Shown here: positions 1 to 5,535 of the stretch, one piece after another | How positions within the stretch are numbered: position 1 is the first letter of the stretch | Layout: the number at the start of each line of letters is the position of its first letter | Assembly: GCA_013152845.1 (NCBI GenBank) | Contig: JAADFM010000094.1 | Coordinates: forward strand, 1-6,055 | Direction: 5' to 3' | From: Methanobacteriota archaeon | Lineage (GTDB): Archaea > Hydrothermarchaeota > Hydrothermarchaeia > Hydrothermarchaeales > JAADFM01 | DNA: 6,055 nucleotides | Position numbers and translations under genes: made by a program | The notes under the pieces: generated by a model | The model's input: the letters and a program-made list of their open reading frames with translations, nothing else | What the model was told of the DNA's origin: nothing | Database searches by the model: none

Positions 1-197
1 TGGTCGAAGAGGATTGGTGTACCAACGGACACATCGGCTATGTTTTAGAAGGCAGTATCTTGATAGATTTTCACGGGAAACTGGTAACGTTTAGGGCAGG
101 TGATGGGTTCTTTATACCCCAAGGAGAGGAAAGCAAACACAAGGGCAAGATTGCAAAGGGCGAAAAGGCACTGATTGTCTTCTTTGAAGAAGTATGA
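1..197 (+). CDS. Cupin-domain protein, C-terminal 64 residues (5' end outside window)
   Basis: The frame opens at base 3 and runs to a TGA at 195-197. It encodes the C-terminal half of a small single-domain cupin. The visible fold signature is a GHIGYVLEG strand-turn (first cupin motif, with one His and one Glu rather than the full HxH...E set) followed by AGDGFFIPQGEE (second motif, with the usual G-D, I-P and Q-G positions) and a His five residues after that Gly. Small cupins of this type often bind a metal and may act as enzymes or sensors. The substrate cannot be read from this fragment. Base composition is near 46% G+C, clearly lower than the roughly 60% of the following genes, so it may have a different history. 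It ends 17 bases from the convergent HIT gene. The family call is fairly safe; the function is unknown. Confidence 0.82.
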   Translation, partial: VEEDWCTNGHIGYVLEGSILIDFHGKLVTFRAGDGFFIPQGEESKHKGKIAKGEKALIVFFEEV

Positions 198-214
198 GGA
201 CAACGTCAGGTGTA

Positions 215-619
215 TCACACCTTCAGCCTCTCTGCAATCTCCTTCATCTCGTCTTCGGGGATGTCTATCGTCTTCGGATGGAACTCCAGGCCGTCGCCGT
301 CGTTTCTCGGCACGATATGGCAGTGGACGTGGGGGATGATCTGGCCTGCGGTCCTCCCCTGGTTCACGATGTAGTTGATGCCGGCGGGGTTCAACCTCTT
401 CTGGATGGAGTCCCCCACCTTCCCCACCGCCCTGAACATCCCCCCGATATCATCAGGGTCCATATCCGAGAGGAACTCCACATGCTTCTTCGAGACCACC
501 AGGGTATGGCCCCTGGCCATGGGGTTGATGTCCAGGAAGGCGATGGCGCTGTCATCCTCGTAGACCCTGTAGCTTGGGATTTCGCCCTTCACTATCTTGC
601 AGAAGATGCAGTCCTCCAC
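215..619 (-). CDS. HIT-family nucleotide hydrolase (Hint/PKCI-like), GTG start
   Basis: This is a 134-residue histidine triad protein of usual length. The triad HVHCHIVPR lies at residues 97-105 with His97, His99 and His101. By family knowledge the middle His is the nucleophile that forms a nucleotidyl intermediate. The preceding GRTAGQIIP segment is the typical lead-in to the triad. Cys4 and Cys7 (CIFCKI) match the zinc-binding N-terminus seen in many Hint-like proteins. The likely activity is hydrolysis of adenosine phosphoramidates or dinucleoside polyphosphates in the cytoplasm; the natural substrate is not predictable. The start is GTG at 619-617, chosen because the family N-terminus (a short lead, then CIFC) fits and GGAGG lies 8 bases upstream at 632-628. 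It is the last gene of the nfeD-stomatin-HIT operon, 3 bases after the stomatin stop, so translation is probably coupled. Confidence 0.96.
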   Translation of the reverse strand: MEDCIFCKIVKGEIPSYRVYEDDSAIAFLDINPMARGHTLVVSKKHVEFLSDMDPDDIGGMFRAVGKVGDSIQKRLNPAGINYIVNQGRTAGQIIPHVHCHIVPRNDGDGLEFHPKTIDIPEDEMKEIAERLKV

Positions 620-622
620 CTA

Positions 623-1393
623 TCACTCCTCCTTTTTCTTCTTCTTGGTCATATCCATGAAGCTCTGTATCAGGTCTACAGGCACGGGTATGACGAAGGT
701 AGACGCCTTCTCCGAGGCCGCCTCCTTTATGGTCTGGAGGAACCGGAGCTGGATGGCCGCCGGATGCTTGGCCATGATTTCGGCGGCATTGGACAGCCTC
801 TCTGCGGCCTGGAACTCCCCTTCCGCATTGATGACTTTTGCCCTTCTCTCCCTCTCTGCCTCGGCCTGGGCGGCCATGGCCCGCTGCATCCCCTGGGGAA
901 TCTCAACGTCCTTCACCTCCACCGTCGACACCTTTATACCCCAGGGGTCGGTCTGCTGGTCGATGACCTTCTGGAGCTGCTCGTTAATCTTCTCCCTCTC
1001 CGAGAGCAGCTCGTCCAGTTCCGCCATACCCAGGACGCTGCGCAGGGTGGTCTGGGCAATCTGCGAGGTGGCCGCCAGGTAGTTCTCCACCTCCACGATG
1101 GCCTTCTCAGGGTCCAGTATCCTGAAATAGACCACGGCATTGACCCTCACCGGCACGTTGTCTCTTGTGATGACCTCCTGGGAGGGTACGTCCAGGGTCA
1201 CGGTCCTCAGGTCCACCTTCTGCATCTTCTCCAGGATGGGGATGATGAGAAACAGCCCAGGTCCCCGGGCCCCCATAAGCCTCCCCAGCCGGAAGATAAC
1301 CCCCCTCTCGTATTCCTGGACGATCTTTATGGCCGATGCCAGGAACAGGAACGCCAATATCAGCAGGAAACCGAACCCCTCTAAGAATGCCAT
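623..1393 (-). CDS. SPFH/Band 7 (stomatin/prohibitin-like) membrane protein
   Basis: This 256-residue protein has the architecture of archaeal p-stomatin. One N-terminal membrane helix (about residues 5-24) is followed by the SPFH domain, with the characteristic [12 protein letters not shown] at about 27-38, [10 protein letters not shown], and the [24 protein letters not shown] core. A long Ala/Glu-rich helix ([20 protein letters not shown]) that oligomerises in the family comes next. Near the C-terminus TFVIPVPVD (about 232-240) lies where the Pyrococcus p-stomatin PH1511 is cut by its partner protease; the protein ends in a K5E2 tail. Stomatins scaffold membrane microdomains and regulate membrane proteases and channels. 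The ATG at 1393-1391 directly abuts the nfeD stop and has a perfect GGAGGTGA site 5 bases upstream. Adjacency to nfeD is the classic archaeal and bacterial pairing and makes a functional partnership very likely. Confidence 0.96.
   Translation of the reverse strand: MAFLEGFGFLLILAFLFLASAIKIVQEYERGVIFRLGRLMGARGPGLFLIIPILEKMQKVDLRTVTLDVPSQEVITRDNVPVRVNAVVYFRILDPEKAIVEVENYLAATSQIAQTTLRSVLGMAELDELLSEREKINEQLQKVIDQQTDPWGIKVSTVEVKDVEIPQGMQRAMAAQAEAERERRAKVINAEGEFQAAERLSNAAEIMAKHPAAIQLRFLQTIKEAASEKASTFVIPVPVDLIQSFMDMTKKKKKEE
626..634 (-). promoter_or_regulatory. Shine-Dalgarno site of the HIT gene, inside the stomatin 3' end
   Basis: On the minus strand AAGGAGGAG precedes the stomatin TGA and sits 8 bases (from GGAGG) before the HIT GTG start. 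The same bases encode the last Lys-Glu-Glu of the stomatin. This supports the GTG as the true start and predicts that ribosomes finishing stomatin re-initiate on HIT. Confidence 0.75.
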
Positions 1394-2686
1394 CTAATTC
1401 ACCTCCTCAACAACAAGGGTAAGCTTCTCCACATCTACTACTTTAACCTTTTTGTCCTTCTGGATGTATCCCTCCCTGGCCCTGGCCTGCCAGCGCTCCC
1501 CGTGGACAAAGACCGTGCCCTCCGGGTCCAGGTCAGTCAGCGCCCTACCTGTTTCCCCGACCATGCCCTCCCTTCCCGTGGCAGGCCTCCTGCGCCGGGC
1601 CTTCACCACAAGCCCCACCGCCAGGAGGACGAAGGCCGCGGTTACCCCCGTGGCCAGGACGATGATATCCAGGGATATCCTCACGAAGGGCTCCTTCTCC
1701 GCGTCCATCAGCATCAGGGAACCCAGGAACAGTGCCGTCACCCCGCCAAGGGCAAGGACGCCGTGGGAAGGCGTCTGGGTCTCCAGGAGCAGGAGGACAA
1801 CCGCAAAGATGATGAGGGCAAGGCCTGCCGCGGATATGCTCAATGCCTGGAAGGACCACAGGGCAAGGAGGATGCAGATGCCCCCCACCACCCCCGGCAG
1901 GACGGCCCCAGGGCTGGAGAGCTCGAAGATTATCCCGTAAAGCCCCGCCAGAAAAAGGATGTAGGCCACGTTCGGGTTGGAGATAGTGTGGAAGAACTCC
2001 TCTCTGGCGTCCATGGGGAGCTCCACCACCTCGGCCCCCCGGGTGCGGAGAGTCCTCTCCCCGGCCGAGGTCTCAACAGTCATGCCGTCCAGCTCAACCA
2101 GGAGGGAATCCAGGTCAGGGGCGATGATGTCGATTATCCCTGCCTCCAGGGCCCGGGACTCCGTGATGGAGGTGCTGTTGGTGACAAAACTCCGGGCAAG
2201 GGTGGCGTTCCTGCCCCGTCCCTCTGCGAGGGACTCCATGTAGGCCGCCGCATCGTTGGTTATCTTCTCACTCACGGCCTCCCCGGTCCCCATGTTAACG
2301 GGGTGGGCGGCCCCCACGTTGGTCTGGGGCGTCATGGCAGCCACGTGGCCTGCCACCAGGATGAAACTCCCGGCCGAAGCCGCCCGGGCCCCACGGGGAT
2401 GGACATAGGTGACCACCGGGACACCGGAATCGAGGATGTCCTTTACAACCGACCTCATGGAGCTGTCCAGTCCCCCGGGGGTGTCCAGCTGGATAACCAC
2501 TGCCTCCGCACCACCTGCCTCGGCCTCCCGCAGCCCCCTCTTCACGTAATCCTTCACCACCGGGTCTATGACCCCCTCGACCTTGAGATGGCAGACCCAG
2601 GGGGTGCCCCCCTCCAGGGTATGGGCACAATTTATATTAAGTAACAGGGCTATCAGTAGAATTATCAGCAGGGACCCGGCCCTCAT
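1394..2686 (-). CDS. NfeD-type membrane-bound ClpP-class serine protease
   Basis: A 430-residue membrane protease of the full-length NfeD type (1510-N/PH1510 class). In order it has: a signal peptide or first membrane helix (about residues 3-20); a crotonase/ClpP-fold protease domain with VIQLDTPGG at 64-72, RAASAGSF at 101-108 and EKITND at 140-145; several membrane helices between about 240 and 360; a basic RRRR stop-transfer; and a C-terminal NfeD OB-fold domain (about 371-430). By match to PH1510, Ser104 and Lys141 are the expected catalytic dyad. The family cleaves the C-terminal hydrophobic region of its stomatin partner, encoded next here. The frame remains open up to 2788, but that would overlap rfcS and put 34 hydrophilic residues before the signal peptide. 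I therefore take the ATG at 2686-2684. GGTGA lies 13 bases upstream, and a TATA-like box fits a near-leaderless mRNA. No key residue is missing. Confidence 0.95.
   Translation of the reverse strand: MRAGSLLIILLIALLLNINCAHTLEGGTPWVCHLKVEGVIDPVVKDYVKRGLREAEAGGAEAVVIQLDTPGGLDSSMRSVVKDILDSGVPVVTYVHPRGARAASAGSFILVAGHVAAMTPQTNVGAAHPVNMGTGEAVSEKITNDAAAYMESLAEGRGRNATLARSFVTNSTSITESRALEAGIIDIIAPDLDSLLVELDGMTVETSAGERTLRTRGAEVVELPMDAREEFFHTISNPNVAYILFLAGLYGIIFELSSPGAVLPGVVGGICILLALWSFQALSISAAGLALIIFAVVLLLLETQTPSHGVLALGGVTALFLGSLMLMDAEKEPFVRISLDIIVLATGVTAAFVLLAVGLVVKARRRRPATGREGMVGETGRALTDLDPEGTVFVHGERWQARAREGYIQKDKKVKVVDVEKLTLVVEEVN
1399..1406 (-). promoter_or_regulatory. Strong Shine-Dalgarno site of the stomatin gene, inside nfeD
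   Basis: GGAGGTGA on the minus strand, complementary to the usual archaeal 16S rRNA 3' end, lies 5 bases before the stomatin ATG. It encodes part of the terminal Glu-Glu-Val-Asn of NfeD. With nfeD TAG touching the ATG, it implies translational coupling. Confidence 0.8.
2631..2640 (+). promoter_or_regulatory. Candidate TATA box for rfcS-mptA, within the nfeD signal-peptide region
   Basis: TTTATATTAA on the plus strand resembles the archaeal TATA consensus and stands out in G+C-rich coding DNA. It would place a start site near 2660 and give rfcS a leader of about 65 bases. It lies inside nfeD, in codons for the Asn-Ile-Asn after the signal helix. The box nearer rfcS at 2709-2717 is too close to the rfcS ATG to serve it. 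Chance occurrence cannot be excluded. Confidence 0.3.
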
Positions 2687-2708
2687 GGCATAGGCTTGGT
2701 CACCAAAG

Positions 2709-2717
2709 GATAAAAAG
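2709..2717 (-). promoter_or_regulatory. Candidate TATA box for the nfeD-stomatin-HIT operon
   Basis: The minus strand reads CTTTTTATCC here, the most TATA-like stretch in the 39-base divergent gap. Archaeal transcription normally starts about 25 bases downstream, which would be near 2688, almost at the nfeD ATG at 2686. The spacing supports that ATG and suggests a leaderless or nearly leaderless transcript. It is inferred from sequence and spacing only. Confidence 0.4.
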
Positions 2718-2725
2718 TTGATGTT

Positions 2726-3670
2726 ATGGTAGAATCCATCTGGGTTGAGAAGTACAGGCCGGAAAAGGTCGGGGAGATAGTAGGCCAAAAGGACGTGGTC
2801 GAGCGTCTAAAAGGGTACATCCAGGCCAGGAACCTCCCAAATATGCTCTTCGCAGGTCCCCCCGGCACCGGGAAGACCACCTCGGCAGTGGTCGTCGCCA
2901 AGGAGCTCTTCGGCTCCGACTGGCAGTCGAACTTCCTGGAGCTCAACGCCTCCGACGAACGGGGTATCGACATCGTCAGGGGAAAGATAAAGGACTTCGC
3001 CAGGACCCGCTCCCTGGGCGGGGAGTTCAAGATAGTGTTCCTGGACGAGGCCGATGCCCTCACCAAGGACGCCCAGCACGCACTGAGGCGCACCATGGAG
3101 AAGTACTCCGGGACCTGCCGGTTCATCCTCTCCTGCAACTACTCATCCAAGATCATCGAGCCCATCCAGTCCAGGTGCGCCCTCTTCAGGTTCAGGCCCC
3201 TGGCCGAGGACGAGATTGCGGATAGGCTGGGCTACATCGCGGAAAAAGAGGGGGTAAGACTCTCCCGGGACGGACTCCAGGCCATCCTTGACATCTCTGA
3301 AGGGGACCTCCGCAAGGCCATCAACATCCTCCAGTCCTCCTGTGCCTTTGACAGGGAAATCACCGAGGACCTCATCTACAAGGTGGTGCCCAGGGCCCAG
3401 CCCGAGGTCATAAGAGACATCATAAAGACCGCCCGCTCTGGGGATTTCCTCTCGGCCAGGAAAAAGCTCCGGGACACCGTCATCTCCCAGGGCCTCTCCG
3501 GCGAGGACGTGATTCGGCAGATTCACAGGGAGGTCTTCAGGATGGAAGAGATTCCCGACCGGGAGCGGGTGAGACTCGTTGACCGGATTGGGGAGTACGA
3601 GTTCAGGATTATGGAGGGCTCCAACGAGCTCATCCAGCTGGAGGCCCTCCTGGCCCAGTTCATGATATGA
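2726..3670 (+). CDS. rfcS: Replication factor C small subunit (clamp loader ATPase)
   Basis: This 314-residue AAA+ protein is close to the usual 315-330 of archaeal RfcS without inteins. The N-terminal WVEKYRP (6-12) is the RFC box. Walker A is GPPGTGKTT at 44-52 and Walker B is VFLDEAD at 104-110. The [10 protein letters not shown] segment (73-82), sensor 1 around LSCNYSSKI (135-143) and the SRC arginine-finger motif at 149-151 are all intact. The C-terminal part is the helical collar domain. With RfcL it forms the complex that opens and loads the PCNA sliding clamp onto primed DNA. The ATG at 2726 gives the canonical start a few residues before the RFC box, although a good Shine-Dalgarno is not evident. 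Neither Walker A nor SRC, frequent intein sites in archaeal rfcS, is interrupted. It is followed after 12 bases by mptA. Confidence 0.98.
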   Translation: MVESIWVEKYRPEKVGEIVGQKDVVERLKGYIQARNLPNMLFAGPPGTGKTTSAVVVAKELFGSDWQSNFLELNASDERGIDIVRGKIKDFARTRSLGGEFKIVFLDEADALTKDAQHALRRTMEKYSGTCRFILSCNYSSKIIEPIQSRCALFRFRPLAEDEIADRLGYIAEKEGVRLSRDGLQAILDISEGDLRKAINILQSSCAFDREITEDLIYKVVPRAQPEVIRDIIKTARSGDFLSARKKLRDTVISQGLSGEDVIRQIHREVFRMEEIPDRERVRLVDRIGEYEFRIMEGSNELIQLEALLAQFMI

Positions 3671-3678
3671 AGGGGTGG
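3671..3678 (+). promoter_or_regulatory. Shine-Dalgarno site fixing the mptA start
   Basis: AGGGGTGG immediately follows the rfcS TGA and lies 4 bases before the ATG at 3683. The rfcS stop codon at 3668-3670 is in the mptA frame, so no in-frame start exists further upstream. The short N-terminus of this MptA is therefore real in this sequence. Confidence 0.65.
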
Positions 3679-3682
3679 ACAG

Positions 3683-4546
3683 ATGAAAAAGGGCCTCTTG
3701 AATCTTGAAAGACTCCTGGAGGTGGACAGGCCGGTGGGGAGGGTGGTGCTCCTGCCCAGGATAGACGTCCTGCTTGACTTCCCCTTGAGCATCGACGTGG
3801 AGGGGCACAGGCTCCATGAGTCCATCACCGGGGCCGTGGACCGGGGGGTGGAGGAGCCCGTGGAGAGCGTGGAGGGGTTCCTGGCGGGGGTGGCCAAGGA
3901 GGTGCTCAAGGCCAACCCGCAGGCCCAGCGGGTGGAGGCCAGACTCGAGGCAGATTACGTGGTACTGCGCAGGACTCCGGTGAGCGGGCTCGGGACACAG
4001 GAGATGTACAAAATCCTGTCTCACGCCATAACCGAGAACGGCAGGGTCAGGAAGATGATCGGCGCCGAGGTCAACGGCATTACCGCCTGCCCATGCGCCC
4101 AGGAGGGGGTGATGGAGCAGACACGGGAGAGGCTTCTTAAGGATTTCAGCGAGGAACAGGTTAGGACCATCCTCGAGAACGTGGTCATCGCAACCCACAA
4201 CCAGAGGAATACCACCAGCCTCCTCATCGAGGTCCCCGAGGAGTTCCAGGTGGAGGTGGAAGACCTCATGGAAATCATCGAGGCCTCAATGAGCTCGCGG
4301 CTCTACGAGGTCCTGAAGAGGGAGGACGAGGTCAACGTGGTGGTGGAAAGCCACAGGTCACCGAGTTTCGTGGAGGATGTGGTCCGTGAGGTACTGGTGA
4401 GGGTGGACAACCGGTACAAGGACCTGCCGGGGGAGACCACGGTCTATGTGAAAAGCGAAAGCCATGAGAGCATCCACCAGCATAACGCCATCGCAGAGCG
4501 CACCGTCGTCCTCGAAGACCTGAGGCAGGAGATACCGGTACTATAA
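3683..4546 (+). CDS. mptA: GTP cyclohydrolase MptA (GTP cyclohydrolase IV, FolE2/COG1469 family)
   Basis: This 287-residue protein belongs to the FolE2/MptA (GCYH-IB) family. Archaeal MptA is an Fe(II)-dependent enzyme that converts GTP to 7,8-dihydroneopterin 2',3'-cyclic phosphate, the first step toward the methanopterin pterin. Family hallmarks are IGAEVNGITACPCAQE (126-141), ATHNQR (170-175), LYEVLKREDEVNVV (207-220) and SHESIHQHNA (260-269). Cys136 or Cys138, His172 and His265 are the probable metal ligands by family pattern. The gap between Cys and THNQR is the longer, archaeal version. Two points are unusual. The N-terminus lacks roughly 20 residues expected before the first conserved strand, and the family GxHMSR-like element after DVLLDFP reads EGHRLHES. 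It follows rfcS by 12 bases, so co-transcription is likely. Its stop overlaps the convergent small gene by 6 bases. The family is firm; exact activity is slightly less so. Confidence 0.92.
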   Translation: MKKGLLNLERLLEVDRPVGRVVLLPRIDVLLDFPLSIDVEGHRLHESITGAVDRGVEEPVESVEGFLAGVAKEVLKANPQAQRVEARLEADYVVLRRTPVSGLGTQEMYKILSHAITENGRVRKMIGAEVNGITACPCAQEGVMEQTRERLLKDFSEEQVRTILENVVIATHNQRNTTSLLIEVPEEFQVEVEDLMEIIEASMSSRLYEVLKREDEVNVVVESHRSPSFVEDVVREVLVRVDNRYKDLPGETTVYVKSESHESIHQHNAIAERTVVLEDLRQEIPVL

Positions 4547-4717
4547 CCTCTTTATCCTGTCCAGACGTGCCTTCAACCTTTCCAGCTCCTCCTTTGAGAG
4601 CTGGACCCCGCCTTTAATCTTCCTGATTTCCTTCTTCTGCTGCTCGATTTTCAGGATGAGTGCGACGTTGAAGACCAGACTCAGGAGCAACCCGATTTCC
4701 AGGTACAATGTCCCCAC
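4541..4717 (-). CDS. Small single-pass membrane protein with charged helical tail (58 aa), downstream of minD
   Basis: I recognise no family. The 58-residue product has one hydrophobic helix (about residues 4-23, LYLEIGLLLSLVFNVALI), then a strongly charged helix likely to form a coiled coil (about 24-58). A Gly-Gly break at 36-37 is followed by SKEELERLKARLDRIKRL. It starts with GTG at 4717-4715, only 3 bases after the restored minD TGA at 4721; a TTG at codon 4 is an alternative with better spacing from the GGGGTG upstream. It ends with TAG at 4541-4543, overlapping the end of mptA. Codon use matches the neighbours, and a hydrophobic N-terminus joined to a heptad-like tail is not expected from a chance frame. 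Coupling to minD suggests a role with that ATPase, perhaps as membrane partner or regulator. That is inference. Confidence 0.72.
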   Translation of the reverse strand: MGTLYLEIGLLLSLVFNVALILKIEQQKKEIRKIKGGVQLSKEELERLKARLDRIKRL

Positions 4718-4720
4718 CCC

Positions 4721-4882
4721 TCACCCTCTCCCGAAAAAGCCGCCGAGGAGTTTCTGCATGAAGGGCTTCTTTTCCGGCTCAGGTGGGATATATCTCTCAC
4801 CTATGAGGTCTGCCGCAAGTTTTTTGATTGCAATGGATGCCGGGGAATCGGGCTTCCTCACTACCACCGGCTCCCCGAAGGC
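4721..4882 (-). pseudogene. minD: C-terminal part of the MinD-like ATPase, out of frame with its N-terminus
   Basis: From GCC at 4882 to TGA at 4721 the minus strand encodes 53 residues that continue the MinD family: [16 protein letters not shown], then AIKKLAADLIGERYIPPEPE and the end FMQKLLGGFFGRG. The first segment is the conserved strand and loop after the EDPEVR motif. The last is an amphipathic helix of the type MinD proteins use for membrane attachment. No start codon precedes it, so it is not an independent gene. Joining it to the upstream frame needs a -1 shift (or +2) near 4880-4885. Compared with remembered archaeal MinD proteins (EVRRAxAFGEP), about three residues also seem to be missing, so a deletion of about 10 bases explains it better than a single-base slip. 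The TGA lies 3 bases before the small membrane protein gene. Confidence 0.88.
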
Positions 4883-5490
4883 CTGACCTCCGGGTCCTCG
4901 GGGATGAGGGCCAGGACCCTGGCCTCCAGGATGACCTCAACCTCCTTGGTGGTGAGGTCTGTACTGTCATAGCCTGCCCTGTTGAGGATGACGCCCAGGA
5001 TGTGCGTCCCGAGTTTCTTGGCCACTATCTTGGTCTTGAGGGCATCGGACATCGAGGTAATCTCGGGATTGGCGACCAGGAGTAGTTCCTGGGAGGCCGC
5101 AAGGGCTGTCACAACGCTCCTGCCCAGACCGGCGGGGGAATCTATGAGGAGTATTTCCACGTTCTCGAGGATCTCTTCCAGGACGGATTCGAGCCTGTCG
5201 GGATCGGCCTTCCTCAGCCCGTCCAGAGAGACCCCGGCGGGTATGATTTTCACCCCGTACTGGGTGGTGTAAACCGCATCCTTGACCACCGCCTCCCCGG
5301 CGAGGACGTTGTGCAGGGTGGTGTCCATCCCCTCTATGCCGAGGTACAGCTCCAGGTTCGCCATCTCGATGTCTGCGTCAAGAATCACCACATCCTTGCC
5401 GTACTGTGCCAGGGCCACACCTAGGTTGGCGGATACCATTGTCTTCCCAACCCCGCCTTTCCCGGATGCGATGGCTATCGACAATCCCAT
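4861..5490 (-). CDS. minD: MinD/ParA-type ATPase, N-terminal part; frame broken before the C-terminus
   Basis: The ATG at 5490-5488, with GAGGA 7 bases upstream, opens a 209-codon frame. It carries a deviant Walker A GKGGVGKT (10-17, signature Lys11 and Lys16), switch [15 protein letters not shown] (38-51) with Asp38 and Asp40, and Walker [11 protein letters not shown] (114-123, Asp117). It is a MinD-like P-loop ATPase that in this family dimerises on ATP and binds membranes to place other factors. The sequence follows the archaeal MinD pattern up to IPEDPEVR (about 196-203), then runs into six non-family residues and a TAG at 4861. The normal continuation is present in another frame at 4882-4721. 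The intact gene would thus encode about 260 residues, the usual length. It may be a pseudogene, a sequencing or assembly error, or a recoded gene. It is preceded by its own TATA-like box and follows the Roadblock gene. Confidence 0.92.
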   Translation of the reverse strand: MGLSIAIASGKGGVGKTMVSANLGVALAQYGKDVVILDADIEMANLELYLGIEGMDTTLHNVLAGEAVVKDAVYTTQYGVKIIPAGVSLDGLRKADPDRLESVLEEILENVEILLIDSPAGLGRSVVTALAASQELLLVANPEITSMSDALKTKIVAKKLGTHILGVILNRAGYDSTDLTTKEVEVILEARVLALIPEDPEVRPSGSRW

Positions 5491-5523
5491 TTACTATTCC
5501 TCTTAATATGGTGGGGTGAGTTT

Positions 5524-5533
5524 ATTTATAAAT
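5524..5533 (-). promoter_or_regulatory. TATA box of the minD operon
   Basis: ATTTATAAAT on the minus strand, within a longer A+T-rich run from 5521 to 5538, is a near-consensus archaeal TATA box. It lies just after the Roadblock stop codon. A start site about 25 bases downstream (near 5502) leaves a leader of about a dozen bases that holds the GAGGA Shine-Dalgarno (5502-5498) before the ATG at 5490. Confidence 0.65.
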
Positions 5534-5535
5534 AT

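Noticed and set aside
194..1384. Long plus-strand open frame of 396 codons opposite HIT and stomatin
   Set aside because: It is Leu/His/Gly-rich with no recognisable domain and lies antisense to two clear family genes in G+C-rich DNA. It is a shadow frame.
1502..2644. Plus-strand open frame of 380 codons opposite nfeD
   Set aside because: Composition is low-complexity Gly/Pro/His/Gln with no domain. The opposite strand carries a complete NfeD protease.
2687..2788. Upstream extension of nfeD to the ATG at 2788
   Set aside because: It would overlap the start of rfcS and add 34 residues ahead of an obvious signal helix. The ATG at 2686 fits family and promoter spacing.
2726..3670. Intein within rfcS
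   Set aside because: Archaeal rfcS genes often hold inteins at Walker A or the SRC motif, but both motifs are continuous and the length is normal.
3143..4198. Minus-strand open frame of 351 codons across rfcS and mptA
   Set aside because: It spans the junction of two well-supported plus-strand genes and has His/Leu/Pro-rich shadow composition.
4875..4890. Programmed frameshifting as the preferred explanation for minD
   Set aside because: There is no slippery heptamer or evident downstream hairpin, and several family residues seem missing. A deletion or assembly error is simpler, so recoding is kept only as an alternative.
4656..5085. Plus-strand small open frames in the minD C-terminal region
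   Set aside because: They are antisense to the conserved MinD continuation and show no family features.
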